From NCBI GenBank assembly GCA_963738615.1, contig CAVTXI010000010.1:62001-126000 (forward strand): a DNA stretch of 64,000 nucleotides. Reading direction: 5' to 3'. The stretch's first letter is position 1; the number at the start of each line of letters is the position of its first letter. Origin of the DNA: CAVTWY01 sp963738615 (lineage in GTDB: Bacteria; Pseudomonadota; Gammaproteobacteria; Burkholderiales; Burkholderiaceae_C). Shown here piece by piece: positions 9,132 to 20,073 of this stretch. Made by a program: the position numbers and the translations under genes. Under the pieces are notes generated by a model that made no database searches, was not told the origin of the DNA, and worked only from the letters and a program-made list of their open reading frames with translations.

Positions 9132-9614
9132 TCAGCTGCGATAAATCCGGTCACCCTCCACCCGCACGCGCTCGCCGATGCGCAGGTTGGTACCCGGAAG
9201 GTCGAACGTGCGCACGCTTCGGTTGTCGAGCATCACGACCACGCGCACCATGCCGCGGTGGGGTGAGGTCTCGATGCTGCGCACGGTGCCGTAACCGACG
9301 TAGGCGCCATCCTGCGGCGAGCCTGCCGAGGGATAGACCGGTCGCTCGACGGGGGGTGGTGATGGTGATGGTGGCGGCGGCGCAGGGGTCGGGATCGGCT
9401 GCGGTGGTGGCTGTTGCGGGTACTCGGGCTGTGGCGCATCGCGCGGCCCGGGAACCGGGATCGGGATGGGAATGAAGATCGGCAGCGAGACCCCGACGCG
9501 GACACGCCCGTGGCGGCCATAGACCGCACACCCCGATAACGCGACGACGATCGCGCCCAGCGCGACGCGCATCACGATCGGGCGGCCCCACTGCTTCATC
9601 ACTCGATTTTCCAT
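9132..9614 (-). CDS. proline-rich lipoprotein
   Basis: 160 residues. The N-terminal signal ends in a lipobox (VALSGC), so the mature protein should be lipid-anchored. A central low-complexity tract is about one third proline (PQPEYPQQPPPQPIPTPAP and onward), a likely periplasm-spanning spacer. A small C-terminal beta-rich domain (YGTVRSIETSPHRGMVRVVV ... TNLRIGERVRVEGDRIYRS) resembles the C-terminal module of SlyB/Pcp-like outer-membrane lipoproteins. An alternative start at 9599 (MKQWGRP) would give a more usual signal peptide. Function unknown. Confidence 0.65.
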   Translation of the reverse strand: MENRVMKQWGRPIVMRVALGAIVVALSGCAVYGRHGRVRVGVSLPIFIPIPIPVPGPRDAPQPEYPQQPPPQPIPTPAPPPPSPSPPPVERPVYPSAGSPQDGAYVGYGTVRSIETSPHRGMVRVVVMLDNRSVRTFDLPGTNLRIGERVRVEGDRIYRS

Positions 9615-9742
9615 GGCCTCGTGGGTGTCTTAAGTCGGTTGCACTGGTGAGCAACCGCGTGCGTGGCGGCTGCGACCGACACAACGCGCGGCGGCGTGCC
9701 TGGGTTGAACGGGCATCGCAAGACTGGACGAAGCCTTCTTGA

Positions 9743-10096
9743 TTGCTTTTGTGCATCGGCCTGAATGTCACGGGTTGTCGTCGTCTGGAAGAACTACCTG
9801 CCGCCACCAGGGCCCTGGTCTTGCTCGACGTGCCCGATCACGCCGATCACCGACCGTTGACCAGCGCCGCGACGCTGGCAGTGCATGGGTCGACGGACAC
9901 CTCCACATGGCTCGAGGCGATCCGACAGCTCGAGCGGCCCGCTGGCCAGGGCTACGTCTGGTGCGCCGGCGAGGCAGCAGTGATGGCGCGGGTGCGCGAC
10001 GTCGTCTACGGCACGTGGGAACACCCGAAAGAGCACGCGAAGGTGGCGGCCTACTGGAAGCGCGGCGCCGCGGACTTCCAAGACAAAGGCAGCTGA
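9743..10096 (+). pseudogene. siderophore-interacting protein, C-terminal remnant
   Basis: Only the C-terminal SIP domain remains: RRLEELPAATRALVLLDVPD, a linker, WLEAIRQLERPAGQGYVWCAGEAAVMARVRD, and HPKEHAKVAAYWKRGAADF. Full-length members (about 250-300 residues, FAD/NAD(P)H-dependent ferric-siderophore reductases) carry an N-terminal FAD-binding barrel, absent here. The first usable start is a TTG with no Shine-Dalgarno. This is a decayed or truncated gene; no other iron-uptake gene is nearby. Confidence 0.65.
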
Positions 10097-10154
10097 TCGG
10101 CGCGTCAGCCGGCGCAGGTTTGTTCAGCGGCGGCGTCGTCTGGCGAGTGCGTGC

Positions 10155-11238
10155 TCAGACCAGCGCCTGCGCCTCGACCGATCCCCGCTCGAGCAGCGCC
10201 GCCATCTCGTCGGCCAAGCGCTGCCCTTCGTCCACCGCGCGCTGCCATGCCGCCTTGCGCGCCGCGTGGTCGTCACCGTAGGCCTTGAAGTCATTGCGGT
10301 CAGGCAGCTTGCGCGCGGGCAGTGATTCGATCCACTCGCGGCTTGGCGACAGCAGCACCAGGTTGTCGAGCCACGCGCTCGCGCGGTGGCGGTGCTTCAG
10401 GCCCTTGTCGAGCCAGCCAGGGATGACGCGCGGCTGGAAGTGAGGGTAGAGCACCAAGCCATCGGACATGGCCGCGTAACGCAGATGCAGGTGGTAGTCG
10501 GTGATGCCGCCGTCCCAGTAGGCGCCGCGAGGGCCGCCGGGAATGTCGCGCACGGACTCGAGCCAGAAGGGCACGGTGCAACTGGCGAGGATCGATGCGC
10601 GAAGGTTGTCTTCGCGCAGCGGCGCGCGCACGGTGCGGAAGTCGTCGAGCGGAAACGGCAAGGCGTCACGCGCGTCCGAGAACACCACGCGCTCGAGCCA
10701 CGCACCCATGGCGCGCCGGTTCGCAACGTTCGTCACCGCAGCGCCCAGGTAGCCCAGCGGCGTGGTCAGGCGCGAGCCGCGTGCGCCGTCGCGCTGAAGG
10801 ATGTGGCGTCCGCGACTGGTGATGACGTGCACGCGGTAGTGCGGATGATTCAGCACCTCGGCTTCACGGCCAGCGAAGTGGTCGCGCAGGCGGTCGGCAA
10901 AAATGCCGCTGACGACCGCAGGCGATGGTGGGCGACCACGCTCGTGCGGGTAGTCCTGCGTCACGTAGTCGCCGGCCCATCGGGTCGAACGCTTTGTCGC
11001 TGTCGGGCAGGCAGGCAAGCGCCATGCGCCACGCGCCCACCGACGCACCGATCAAATGAACCGTGTGCCCGCCCCGCGGCAACCATTGCGCCAGCAGCAA
11101 ACGATCGAGCGCAGTCAACACCAGCGCTTTCGGCCCACCGGCTGCGGCGGGCACCACCCGCACATCCTGCGGGCGAAGGCCGCGTTCACGCAGATGCGCG
11201 CGGGCAGCGGGGCCGGCGTGGATGCGAAGTGCCTTCAT
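10155..11238 (-). CDS. patatin-like phospholipase (frameshifted)
   Basis: About 360 residues with one frame break near 10976 (one extra base). The N-terminal part carries AAAGGPKALVLTALDRLLL (oxyanion Gly-rich loop) and HLIGASVGAWRMAL, whose GxSxG holds the nucleophile Ser. The C-terminal part carries GAYWDGGITDYHLHLRY, whose DGG supplies the Asp of the Ser-Asp dyad. These are the defining patatin motifs; the expected activity is lipid acyl hydrolysis. AGGAAG lies 5 nt before the start. The gene follows the subtilisin-like gene, separated by a strong hairpin. Confidence 0.75.
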
Positions 11239-11253
11239 GCTTCCTAGACGCAG

Positions 11254-11279
11254 CGAGGGGGCGCCGCAGCGCCCCCTCG
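11254..11279. terminator. strong GC hairpin between protease and patatin genes
   Basis: CGAGGGGGCGC and GCGCCCCCTCG form a perfect 11-bp stem with a CGCA loop. It lies 19 nt beyond the protease stop codon on the minus strand and 15 nt before the patatin start. There is no T run, so it is a terminator or mRNA-stabilising hairpin rather than a textbook intrinsic terminator. Confidence 0.55.
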
Positions 11280-11298
11280 TCCGAACCCTCGTAACGCT

Positions 11299-14200
11299 CT
11301 ACCGGTTCCTGATGGTCACGATCTCGGCTTCGGTCTGCTCGTTGCTGCGATACAGCAGCAAGAAGCCGGTCTGCGACGGCGACGCCGCGTCGCCGCCCGC
11401 AGGTGCCGAGACATGCAGTTCCACGCGGTCGGAAGCGGGCACGGGCCCCTCGTACTCGCTCAATGCATAACGCGGCGTCTGCGGCGTGAAGCTCATGCTG
11501 GCGATCGAGTCGGTCAGATTACCGGTGAAGTAGTTGTCATAGGCCTCGACCGAGAAACTGAACTTCGACGACGGGGTAAGCCCAATCGCCGCCAGCGGTA
11601 CCGTGAAGATGCCGTTGCCGGACTGCAGATCGGCGTCAAGGTAGTAAAACGCGCTCGCTGCGCTTGTCGTCAGGTTCACCACGGCCACAAGCGTCTGACC
11701 GGTGGACGCGAACGTGCCGTTTTCGCGGTTAAACACCAGGTAGTCAGGCTTCCCATCGTTGTTGGCGTCGATGAGGATGTCGATCTCAGCCGGATACACC
11801 GGATGCGCACGGCGGTCGTAGCGGCTGACCGCGAACTGCAACGTCTGCGTGTCGACCATCCGCACGCCCACAGCCCGCAGGTCGATCAGCGCCTTGTTGT
11901 CTCCGGGTCCTGGCTGCTGCGAAGCGGGTATGGCGGGGCTGGTGCCGGTCAGCGCGAACGCGTCGAAGAATCCGTCATTGGCACCGTTGTTGCGCAGTCG
12001 CAGGTCGCGCCCGACACGCACTTCGTCGCGGTTGGCGTTCACCGAAGCCGACTTGCGAAGCAGCGCGTGGAACGGCACCGACAGCAACTCGTTGCCCGAC
12101 ACGAGCGTGATGTAGCCATCGACCTCGTTGGCCTGCAGCAGATCGCCACGGCCACCGAGCGCACCGCCGTTCAGCCCCCAGTCCGGCAGCCTGGTGCCAT
12201 CGACGCGCATGCCCACATGGAACGTCCGGCTGCCGTGCGCCGGCACGGTGATCGAGCGGGGCAGATGCAGCCGGGTCGCGCCGCTGGCGGCATCGTCGGC
12301 ATACCGGTAGTTCGACGTGATGCTGTAGGTCCGCGGCGCGTCGCTGAAGTTCTCGACCGTCAACTCGCCGCGCAACTCGGTCCTGCGGTTGACCTCGTGG
12401 AAACCGAAGGACACGGCCGCCGTCTTGTTGTGCGAGTTGTAAGCCACGGATTGCAGCGCAAGCGCCCGGTCCACCCGAAGCTCACCCGCACCGATGCGGC
12501 TGACTGGCGCCAACACGCCTGGCTGCGTCGCCGGGTTGGTGTAGACGGCGGTGGTGGCCGCATTCATCAGCATTGCCTTGATCTGTTCGGGCGTGCGATC
12601 CGGATACGCGCCTCGCAGAATCGCCGCGGCGCCGGCAACCATCGGCGATGCGCCCGACGTACCGCCGAACGCCGTTTCGCCGTTGCCCGTGGTGGCCTCG
12701 GCCGAGACCGATGCGCCGGGCGCGCCGATCTCGGGCTTCAGCGCCGAGTTGATGGAGCTCGGCCCACGCGAAGAGCTTGCCACCATGCCACCGACGACTG
12801 AAATCGCTGATGCCTGGCTGATGCTGGCAACCACAGCCGGGTTCAGGCCCGTGGCGCCCAGGGCAGTCTTGATGCGCGCGCCGTCGGCTTGGCTGATCAC
12901 GATCGTTGGCACCATGGGCAGCGTGCCGCCGCCGAAGCTGAAGCTCGGTGGATCACCACCAGCGTTGTTGGCGATGATCACGCCAAGGGCACCGGCCTTC
13001 GTCGCCCGGTCGACCTTCAGGCTGATCGAGCATCCGCCGCGGTCGATCAAGGCGACCTTGCCCGCAGGGCTGTTGCCGTTGAAGAAGGGATCTTCAGGGC
13101 TGCCCGCAGCGACAGAATCCGCCGGACACCCGCGGCCAACCTGCGCCACGGCGCCATTGAAGCCGGCACCGATCGGCGCCCAGTCGACGGATGCGGTATT
13201 GACGATGGTGGATGGCGTGATGCCCGTGACCACCAAGGCGTACGACACCGCGCTGGGCACCTGGGTCTGCGCCACGCTCAACACCCCCAACGCGATTGAC
13301 GGTGAGCCGACGATGTATGGGCGGTCGGCACTGTTGCCGGCCGACACGACGACCGAGACGCCAGCGCTGACGGCGTTGGCGAGTGCGAACGTCAGATCGT
13401 CTTCTTCCTGCCCATACGAGGAGCCGAGTGAAAGATTCATCACGTCGACCGCGTCGGCCATGCTGCCGTCGCCGTTGGGGTCAAGCGCGAAATCCACGGC
13501 CTTCAGCAACGCAACGCCGTTGCACGACGTAGCTACTGCGCTGCAAACCTTGATTGCCACCAGCTTCGCGCCTGGTGCCATACCCTTGTTCGGGCCGATG
13601 CCGGCAATGATGTCGGCCACATGCGTGCCATGGCCCTCGAGATCGATCGGGTCGGGGTCTTCGGTACGGCAATCGGTGCCGGCCGCGCAGTTTGGCCACG
13701 CCTCACCAACGAAATCGAAACCGTCGACGACCTTGGCGGTGGGAAACAGGCCATCGCGCGTGGTCTGCAACGCATCGCCGGGTGCCGCGCCATAGGCCGC
13801 GGCGTACGCCGCGGCTGTGCCCGCGCCGCCCATGTTGCGGTGGGTGTAGTCGATGCCAGAGTCGAGCACCGCCACACGAACGCCGCTGCCGTCTTTGCCG
13901 ACCGCCTGCGCCGCTGCGGCGCCGACATAGGGCACGGTTTCGCCCAACGCCATCTCGTAGTGCCGAACGGGGCGCACCGCGACCACACCGGGAATGCCCG
14001 AAAGATCGCTTACGCGCGCGGCGGAGATCCGCACCGCGATCGCGTTGTGCGCGACGTGCACACGCCCCAACTCACGCGCGCCCATGCCGGTGATGAACGA
14101 CACCGCGGCGTCCTGCTGGCCCTTCAGCGACTGCTTGTGTTCGGTCATCTGCGAGCGCAGCGAACCTTGCGCCGCTTTCGTTTGCGCACCCGCCATCGTG

Positions 14201-14517
14201 CTGCGCAAGGCCACGCTCTTCTGAGCGACGGACGGGTCGGCGAGTTGCACCCAGACATCGACCTCGGCTTGCCGCGCCGCGCGCGGCGCGGCAATGGCAC
14301 CTTGGGATCCGGGCGGCAGAGCAAGCGCGGCCAGCGTGCTGGACACGGATGTGGGCGTGGTGGCCTCGGACCGGGTCTCGACCTTGGTGGCTTCGAGCGC
14401 AGACGACTCGGTACTGCTGCTGCTGTTTCCACCGCAGGCGGCGAGCACTGCGGTTGCCAGAATCAATACGAAACAAACTGTATTCGGCCGAGGTATTAAT
14501 CGGGCTTTTCTGGACAT
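11299..14517 (-). CDS. S8 (subtilisin-like) serine protease lipoprotein with PA domain
   Basis: 1072 residues. The start at 14517 (MSRKARLIPRPNTVCFVLIL) is chosen because AAAGGA lies 7 nt upstream and a lipobox (AVLAAC) follows; the frame extends upstream without a signal. A propeptide-inhibitor-like region (ISAARVSDLSGIPGVVAVRP) precedes the catalytic domain: Asp in VAVLDSGIDYTH, His in DLEGHGTHVADIIAG, Ser in FGGTSGASPMVAGAAAIL. A protease-associated (PA) insert (GKVALIDRGGCSISLKVDRA ... GVIIANNAGG) sits between His and Ser. About 400 C-terminal residues form beta-rich domains. Expected to be a surface or secreted protease. It is the first gene of its minus-strand group. Confidence 0.88.
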   Translation of the reverse strand: MSRKARLIPRPNTVCFVLILATAVLAACGGNSSSSTESSALEATKVETRSEATTPTSVSSTLAALALPPGSQGAIAAPRAARQAEVDVWVQLADPSVAQKSVALRSTMAGAQTKAAQGSLRSQMTEHKQSLKGQQDAAVSFITGMGARELGRVHVAHNAIAVRISAARVSDLSGIPGVVAVRPVRHYEMALGETVPYVGAAAAQAVGKDGSGVRVAVLDSGIDYTHRNMGGAGTAAAYAAAYGAAPGDALQTTRDGLFPTAKVVDGFDFVGEAWPNCAAGTDCRTEDPDPIDLEGHGTHVADIIAGIGPNKGMAPGAKLVAIKVCSAVATSCNGVALLKAVDFALDPNGDGSMADAVDVMNLSLGSSYGQEEDDLTFALANAVSAGVSVVVSAGNSADRPYIVGSPSIALGVLSVAQTQVPSAVSYALVVTGITPSTIVNTASVDWAPIGAGFNGAVAQVGRGCPADSVAAGSPEDPFFNGNSPAGKVALIDRGGCSISLKVDRATKAGALGVIIANNAGGDPPSFSFGGGTLPMVPTIVISQADGARIKTALGATGLNPAVVASISQASAISVVGGMVASSSRGPSSINSALKPEIGAPGASVSAEATTGNGETAFGGTSGASPMVAGAAAILRGAYPDRTPEQIKAMLMNAATTAVYTNPATQPGVLAPVSRIGAGELRVDRALALQSVAYNSHNKTAAVSFGFHEVNRRTELRGELTVENFSDAPRTYSITSNYRYADDAASGATRLHLPRSITVPAHGSRTFHVGMRVDGTRLPDWGLNGGALGGRGDLLQANEVDGYITLVSGNELLSVPFHALLRKSASVNANRDEVRVGRDLRLRNNGANDGFFDAFALTGTSPAIPASQQPGPGDNKALIDLRAVGVRMVDTQTLQFAVSRYDRRAHPVYPAEIDILIDANNDGKPDYLVFNRENGTFASTGQTLVAVVNLTTSAASAFYYLDADLQSGNGIFTVPLAAIGLTPSSKFSFSVEAYDNYFTGNLTDSIASMSFTPQTPRYALSEYEGPVPASDRVELHVSAPAGGDAASPSQTGFLLLYRSNEQTEAEIVTIRNR

Positions 14518-14633
14518 GAGCGTTCCTTTAATTGGGTTGTGTCCGCAGCGACCTCCCTTTCGTGCGGATGCCTCCGATTGCTCCACACAACGCCGCATGC
14601 GTCAATGTGGGTGTCCCCATGCTCGGCATGCGC

Positions 14634-15542
14634 TCAACCTCCGCGCAGCAGACGCTTCAGCTCTTCCCTGAGTTCGGGCTTATCAACATAGGGGTCGGAC
14701 GGGTTGCGCTGCTGCATCACGTCTTCCAGACGCGTCTGCACGCTCTTCAGCGCTTTGGGGTGGCTATAGATGTAGAAGCGCTTCGCGCGGACCGCGTCGA
14801 AAACAAGCTGTGCGACCTGCGCGGCCGTGACCTTGCCGCCGCCGACGGCTTTGTCGGTCATGGCCTTGGCAACGCGCTGGCTGCGCGTCAGCGCGGCGGA
14901 CGAATCAGCGCGGTTGCGCTCGCTCGCCGCGATGCCGGTGGGCACGAAGAACGGGCACAACAACGACGCGTGAATTTGATCCGTCACCAGCGACAGGTCT
15001 TGATGCAGCGTTTCGGTTAACGCCACCACAGCGTGTTTGCTGGCGTTGTAGATACCCATGGTCGGTGGCGCCAGCAGCCCGGCCATTGACGCGGTATTGA
15101 CGATGTGGCCCTCGTAACCAGCATCCTTCTCGGCGGCGGCGAGCATGCGGGGCGTGAAGGCGCGCAGGCCGTTCACCACCCCCATCACGTTGACGCCGAA
15201 GACCCAGTTCCAGTCGGCTTCGGTGTTCTCCCACACCAAGCCGCCAGAGCCAACGCCGGCGTTGTTGACCACCAGGTGTGGCGCGCCGAAGCGTTTGTCG
15301 GTCGCTTGCGCCAGCGCCTCGAGGTCGGCCGCGCGCGACACGTCGACACGCACCGCCAACGCATCGGCACCGTTGGCTTGCGCCAGTGCGGCGATCTCGT
15401 TGTGCGCAGTCGCAAGCGCGTCGGGCTGGACATCAGCCATCACCACGTGCATGCCTTCACGCGCGGCGATGCGCGACAGCTCGAGGCCGAAGCCCGATGC
15501 GGCGCCGGTGATGACGGCGGTGCGGCTTTTGAAGTGGTTCAT
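14634..15542 (-). CDS. short-chain dehydrogenase/reductase (SDR)
   Basis: 302 residues. Classical SDR features: cofactor motif TGAASGFG near the N-terminus, an acidic residue after strand 2 (VVMADVQPDAL) suggesting NAD preference, NNAGVGSGG, the catalytic Ser in IVNTASMAG and YNASK. The C-terminal extension (FYIYSHPKALKSVQTRLEDV) is seen in many uncharacterised SDRs. The start codon overlaps the stop of the RND permease gene (ATGA), so it is translationally coupled to the efflux pump. The substrate is unknown. Confidence 0.85.
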   Translation of the reverse strand: MNHFKSRTAVITGAASGFGLELSRIAAREGMHVVMADVQPDALATAHNEIAALAQANGADALAVRVDVSRAADLEALAQATDKRFGAPHLVVNNAGVGSGGLVWENTEADWNWVFGVNVMGVVNGLRAFTPRMLAAAEKDAGYEGHIVNTASMAGLLAPPTMGIYNASKHAVVALTETLHQDLSLVTDQIHASLLCPFFVPTGIAASERNRADSSAALTRSQRVAKAMTDKAVGGGKVTAAQVAQLVFDAVRAKRFYIYSHPKALKSVQTRLEDVMQQRNPSDPYVDKPELREELKRLLRGG

Positions 15543-18500
15543 GTCGGGGTCGCCATGGTTGTCGTGGACGTGTCCGATGTTGGCATCAAGGCCGCAGTTC
15601 GTTCGGGAGCACCGCGCGGCTCGCGCACCAGGTAGCTGTAGATGACGGGCACGACCACCAGCGTCAGCAGCGTCGACGCGATCACACCGCCGATGATCGC
15701 GCGGCCCATCGGCGCCTGAAGCTCGCCGCCATCGTTGAGCGCGAGCGCCAACGGCAGCATGCCGAAGACCATCGCTGCTGTCGTCATGAGGATCGGGCGC
15801 ATGCGGATCAGACCTGCCTGGCGCAGGGCTTCGGGCACCGACGCGCCCGCCCTCCTCGCTTGATTCGCAAAGTCGACGAGCAGGATCGCGTTCTTCGTCA
15901 CCAGCCCCATCAGCATGACAAGGCCGATCATCGAAAACACGTTCAGCGTCGAGCGCCAGAACAGCAGCGCCAACATCACGCCGATCAGTGCCAACGGCAG
16001 GCTCGCCATGATCGCCAGCGGCTGCACGAAACTGCCGAACTGGCTGGCCAGCACGATGTAGATGAACACCACCGCAAGGCCCATCGCGACCAGCAGGCCC
16101 TTGAAGGCTTCGGCCTGTTCACGCGTGGCACCACCGACGTCGAAGCTGTAGCCCGGCGGCAGCGTTGTCGAATCGACCAGCTTCTGCACGTCGCTGCCGA
16201 CTTCACCTGCGTTGCGGCCCTGCACACCGGCAAAGATGGCTTCGCGACGTTGCAGGTTCTGGCGGCGGATGACCTCGGGGTTCGTCACCGATTCGATGTC
16301 AGCCACCGAAGACAACGCGATCGGCGTGCCGTCACGCGCGAAGGCGACGGGCAAGTTCTTCATCTGCTCGACGCTGCGGCGCGCCTCTTGCGGCAGGCGC
16401 AAGTTCACCTCGACGCGTTCGCCGCCCGGCGTGGTCCACACCGTCGCGGTTTCGCCGTTGACGTAGGCGCGCAGGCTTGCGGCGACCTGCGGCGGGGTCA
16501 GGCCCAGCTCGCGCACCGCACCGGGCTTCAGGCGCACCGCGTAGGTGGCGATGCCCTCCTTCGCCGAAAACTCCACGTCGGTGATGCCGGGAATCGCCTT
16601 CACCTTTTCAGCGAAGTCGCTCGCGACCTTCGTGAGCCCTTCGGCGTCGCTGCCGAGCACGGCCACATAGATCGGCCGGTCAAACCCAACCGACACCTCG
16701 ATGCCCGCGATGGGCGCGATCTTGTCGCGGATGTGATCTTCGATCTGCTTCTGCGACCGCGCGCGTTCATGACGTGGCGTCAGCGCGATGTTGATCACGG
16801 ATTGATTGCGGCCCACTGAAAGCCCTTCGCCATCGCCGCCCACGTTGGTCACCACCGTCTTGACTTCGGGGATGGACCGAAGCACGGCTTCGACCTGCTG
16901 AACCTTCGCATCGCTGCGGTCGAGACTCGAGCCCACGGGCATGCGCACCGACAACTGCGTAAAGCCCTGATCGGTCTGCGGTACGAACTCACTGCCGACC
17001 AGAGGCGCAAGGCCCAGCGCGCCAACAAGGCTTGCCACGCCGATCAGCACCACCACGCCGCGCGGCGTGATCGTGGCCCAGCGCCAGCGGCGCGTTGATG
17101 CCTTGTCGCGTTTCGTGTCGCTGCCGAAACCATGGCCATACGCCGGCAGCGGCGGCACCATCAGCCGATAGCGCCTCGCGGAGAAAGCCCAATCCAGCAG
17201 CGATTCGTAGATCGCATGTGTAACGTCGAGGAAACGATCGGCCAGGCGGATCAGATGCCCGATCAACGGCAATTTGCGCAGGTGGTCGGACGGCGGGTCC
17301 TTCCAGATCGACGACAACATCGGGTCGAGCGTGAAGCTGACGAACAGCGAGATCAGCACCGCGACGACCACGGTGATGCCGAAGGGGTAGAAGAACTTGC
17401 CGATGATCCCGCCCATGAACGCGACCGGCACGAACACCGCGCAGATCGCGAAGGTGGTCGCCATCACCGCAAGGCCGATCTCATCGGTGCCCTCGCGTGC
17501 GGCCGTGTGATGGTCTTTGCCCATCGCGACGTGGCGCACGATGTTCTCGCGCACGACGATCGCATCGTCGATCAGCAGGCCGATGCACAGGCTCAACGCC
17601 ATCATCGTCATGAAGTTCAGCGTGAAGCCGAAGGCATCGACGGCGATGAAGCTCGAGATCACCGCGATCGGCAACGTCAGGCCGGTGATGACGGTCGAGC
17701 GCCATGAGTGCAGGAACAGGAACACGATCGCCACCGTCAGCAGCGCGCCTTCGATCAGCGTCATGCGCAGGCCGTCGAGCGAGCCCTTGACCCAGTCGCT
17801 GGTCGCAAAGATCTGGCGCAGTTCGACGTCCGGGCGGCAACGTCTTGCGCAGTTCTTCGGCCGCCTGCTGAATGGCGCTGCCCGTCGCGACGATGTTCGC
17901 GTCTTGCTGCTTGAAAACCGACAGCGTCACCGCGGGTTGCCCGTTCACGCGCGACAGTGATTCGGCCTCGCGTTCGCGTTCAACCACCGTGCCCAGGTCG
18001 CCCAGCAGCACCGGCAGGTTGCCGCGGCGCGCGATCACCACGTCGGCAAACGCTTTCGGGTCGCGCACGCGCCCTTCCACGCGCAACAGGCTGTCGTGCG
18101 TGTTGGTCGACAACGTGCCCACCGGATGGTCGGTGTTGGCCTGCGCCAGCGCGGTCGACACTTCGGCAGGTGTGATGCCGTAAGCGCGCAGGCGCGTGGG
18201 CTCGAGGTCGACGCGCACCTCGCGCGCACGTGCGCCGCTGATGCCCACCAGGGCAACACCCGCGACGCGCTGCATGCGCCGGACCACGACCTCTTCGCCC
18301 AGCACCGACAGCTCGCGCGTGCTGCGCGTGGGCGAGATCAGCGCCATCACCACCGTCGGCTGGTTGTTGTCGGTGTTGAAGCGCACCACCGTTGGCGGGC
18401 GCGCCTCGCGCGGCAGGGCACCCTGCACGATCGCCAGGCGGTCGCGCACGTCCTGCATCGCGCGGCTCATGTCGGCGTCGAGCGTGAACTCGACACTGGT

Positions 18501-18770
18501 CTGGCTGCGGCCCTCGAAGCTGCGCGACGTGATGCGCTTGACGCCCGCGATGCTGTTCAGCGATTCCTCCACCAGCTTGGTCACTTCGCGCTCCACCGCT
18601 TCGGGGCTGGCGCCCGGGTAGCGGATATCGACAAAGGCAACCGGCGGCTGCACGTCGGGCAACTGCTCGACGCCCAGGCGCGCGTACGAAACGATGCCCA
18701 GCACGCACAGCGCCACCATCACCATCGTGGCGAAGACGGGGTGGTTGATCGAGACGCGGGTGATCCACAT
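15539..18770 (-). CDS. RND efflux pump, inner-membrane permease (HAE1-like; frameshifted)
   Basis: About 1077 residues. The N-terminus MWITRVSINHPVFATMVMV opens TM1, and the porter-domain sequence LPDVQPPVAFVDIRYPGASP is typical of AcrB-like proton-driven transporters; LIDDAIVVRENI is the TM4 region and DQGFTQLSVRMP the second porter repeat. One extra base near 17831 splits the frame between TLPPG and VELRQIFATSDWVKGS. The start at 18770 is chosen over the longer 18794 frame because it follows the adaptor stop by 7 nt and matches family N-termini. Operon: adaptor, permease, SDR. No outer-membrane factor gene is present. Confidence 0.88.
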
Positions 18771-18777
18771 GGTGGTG

Positions 18778-19929
18778 CTACTTCGATGCGGCACTAGCGC
18801 TGTCGAGGCCGCGCTCAGCCGCCGCCACCGACGCCTTGTTGCCTTCGCGCAGGTTGTCGAACTTCAGCGCAAGCACGACGCTGTCGGCGGTGACACCTCG
18901 CAAGATCTCGACGCGGCCGCGCTCGGCGTCGCTGCGACCGGTCGCGACCGCGCGGCGTGCCAGCACCCCTTGCTCGAGCAGCCACACGTAGTCCTGCCCG
19001 GATGACTTCGCGATCGCTGTCGTCGGCAGCGTCAGGCGCGGCGTGTCGTCGGGAACCGTCGCACGCGCCAGCGCGTACTGGCCAGCCCGAAATGATTCGT
19101 CCGGGTTGGGAATCGACACCGTCACGCCGATCGACCGCGTGCCCGCCTCGGCAGCAGGGGCGATGCGCTCGAGCGAGGCGCGGATCGTTCGCGCCGAGCC
19201 TTCGACCGTCACGTCGAGCGGCATGCCCGGCTTCAGCAGCGACACCTCATGCGTGCCCACGCTGCCCGCCAGTTCGAGCCGACGCAGGTCAACAAGCGTC
19301 AGCAGGGGCTGCTCGGGTGAAAGCTTCTCGCCGGGAACCGCTTGCCTCTTGGCGACCACGCCGTCGATCGGTGCGACCAGCGTCGCCAGCCGCGCCGCGG
19401 CGCGCACCGTGCCCAATTGCGCTTCGGTGGCGCGAACGTTGGCGCGTGCCGCGTCGAGTGCGACGCGCGACGCCTCGAGCGCGTTGGCCGAGATGAACTT
19501 CTCTTGCGCCAGGCGCTGGTTCGATTCATGGTTGCGCTGCGCCTGCACCACCTGCACACGCGCCGCTTCGAGCACCGCCTGTCGTTCGGCCAGGCGGTTG
19601 TCGACATCGCTCGAGTCGATGCGGCCAACAGCTTGCCCCGCCTTCACCTTCTGCCCTTCGGCCACGTCCAGCGACAGCAGCACCCCCGACGACTTGGCGC
19701 GCACGATCGCCGTCTGCGGCGCCACCAGCGGGCCCGAGAACTCGACTGCCAAAGGCATCACCGCCATCGTCGGGCGCACGACCTCGCGCTGCTCGAACAC
19801 CAGCGGTGTTTCGACCTTTTTCGCCCTCGCCTCCTCCTCGCGCTTGTCGACCACCCGCAGAGCGACCATGCCGGCAATGGCCAGCACGGCGACCGCACCC
19901 AGGGTCCAAGCGACTGCTCGTCTTCTCAT
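18778..19929 (-). CDS. RND efflux pump, periplasmic adaptor (membrane fusion protein)
   Basis: 383 residues. One N-terminal membrane helix (VAWTLGAVAVLAIAGMVAL) anchors it. It then shows the standard order of lipoyl half-motif (VRAKSSGVLLSLDVAEGQKV), a coiled-coil hairpin (about residues 100-165), the second lipoyl half (LVAPIDGVVAKRQAVPGEKL), a beta-barrel and a membrane-proximal domain. It would couple the permease encoded immediately downstream to an outer-membrane channel. No local regulator gene is seen. Confidence 0.88.
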   Translation of the reverse strand: MRRRAVAWTLGAVAVLAIAGMVALRVVDKREEEARAKKVETPLVFEQREVVRPTMAVMPLAVEFSGPLVAPQTAIVRAKSSGVLLSLDVAEGQKVKAGQAVGRIDSSDVDNRLAERQAVLEAARVQVVQAQRNHESNQRLAQEKFISANALEASRVALDAARANVRATEAQLGTVRAAARLATLVAPIDGVVAKRQAVPGEKLSPEQPLLTLVDLRRLELAGSVGTHEVSLLKPGMPLDVTVEGSARTIRASLERIAPAAEAGTRSIGVTVSIPNPDESFRAGQYALARATVPDDTPRLTLPTTAIAKSSGQDYVWLLEQGVLARRAVATGRSDAERGRVEILRGVTADSVVLALKFDNLREGNKASVAAAERGLDSASAASK

Positions 19930-20073
19930 TCGTGTGTCCTGTTTGTCCTGTTGCGCTCTGTGGCCTGGTCAGTGTAGGAATCACCCCGGGTGCCTGTGCA
20001 TCCCACGTGACGCGCTGCGCGCCCCGGCGACGAAACGCGGATGCGCGAGATGAACGGCGCCCGCGCAACGGAA

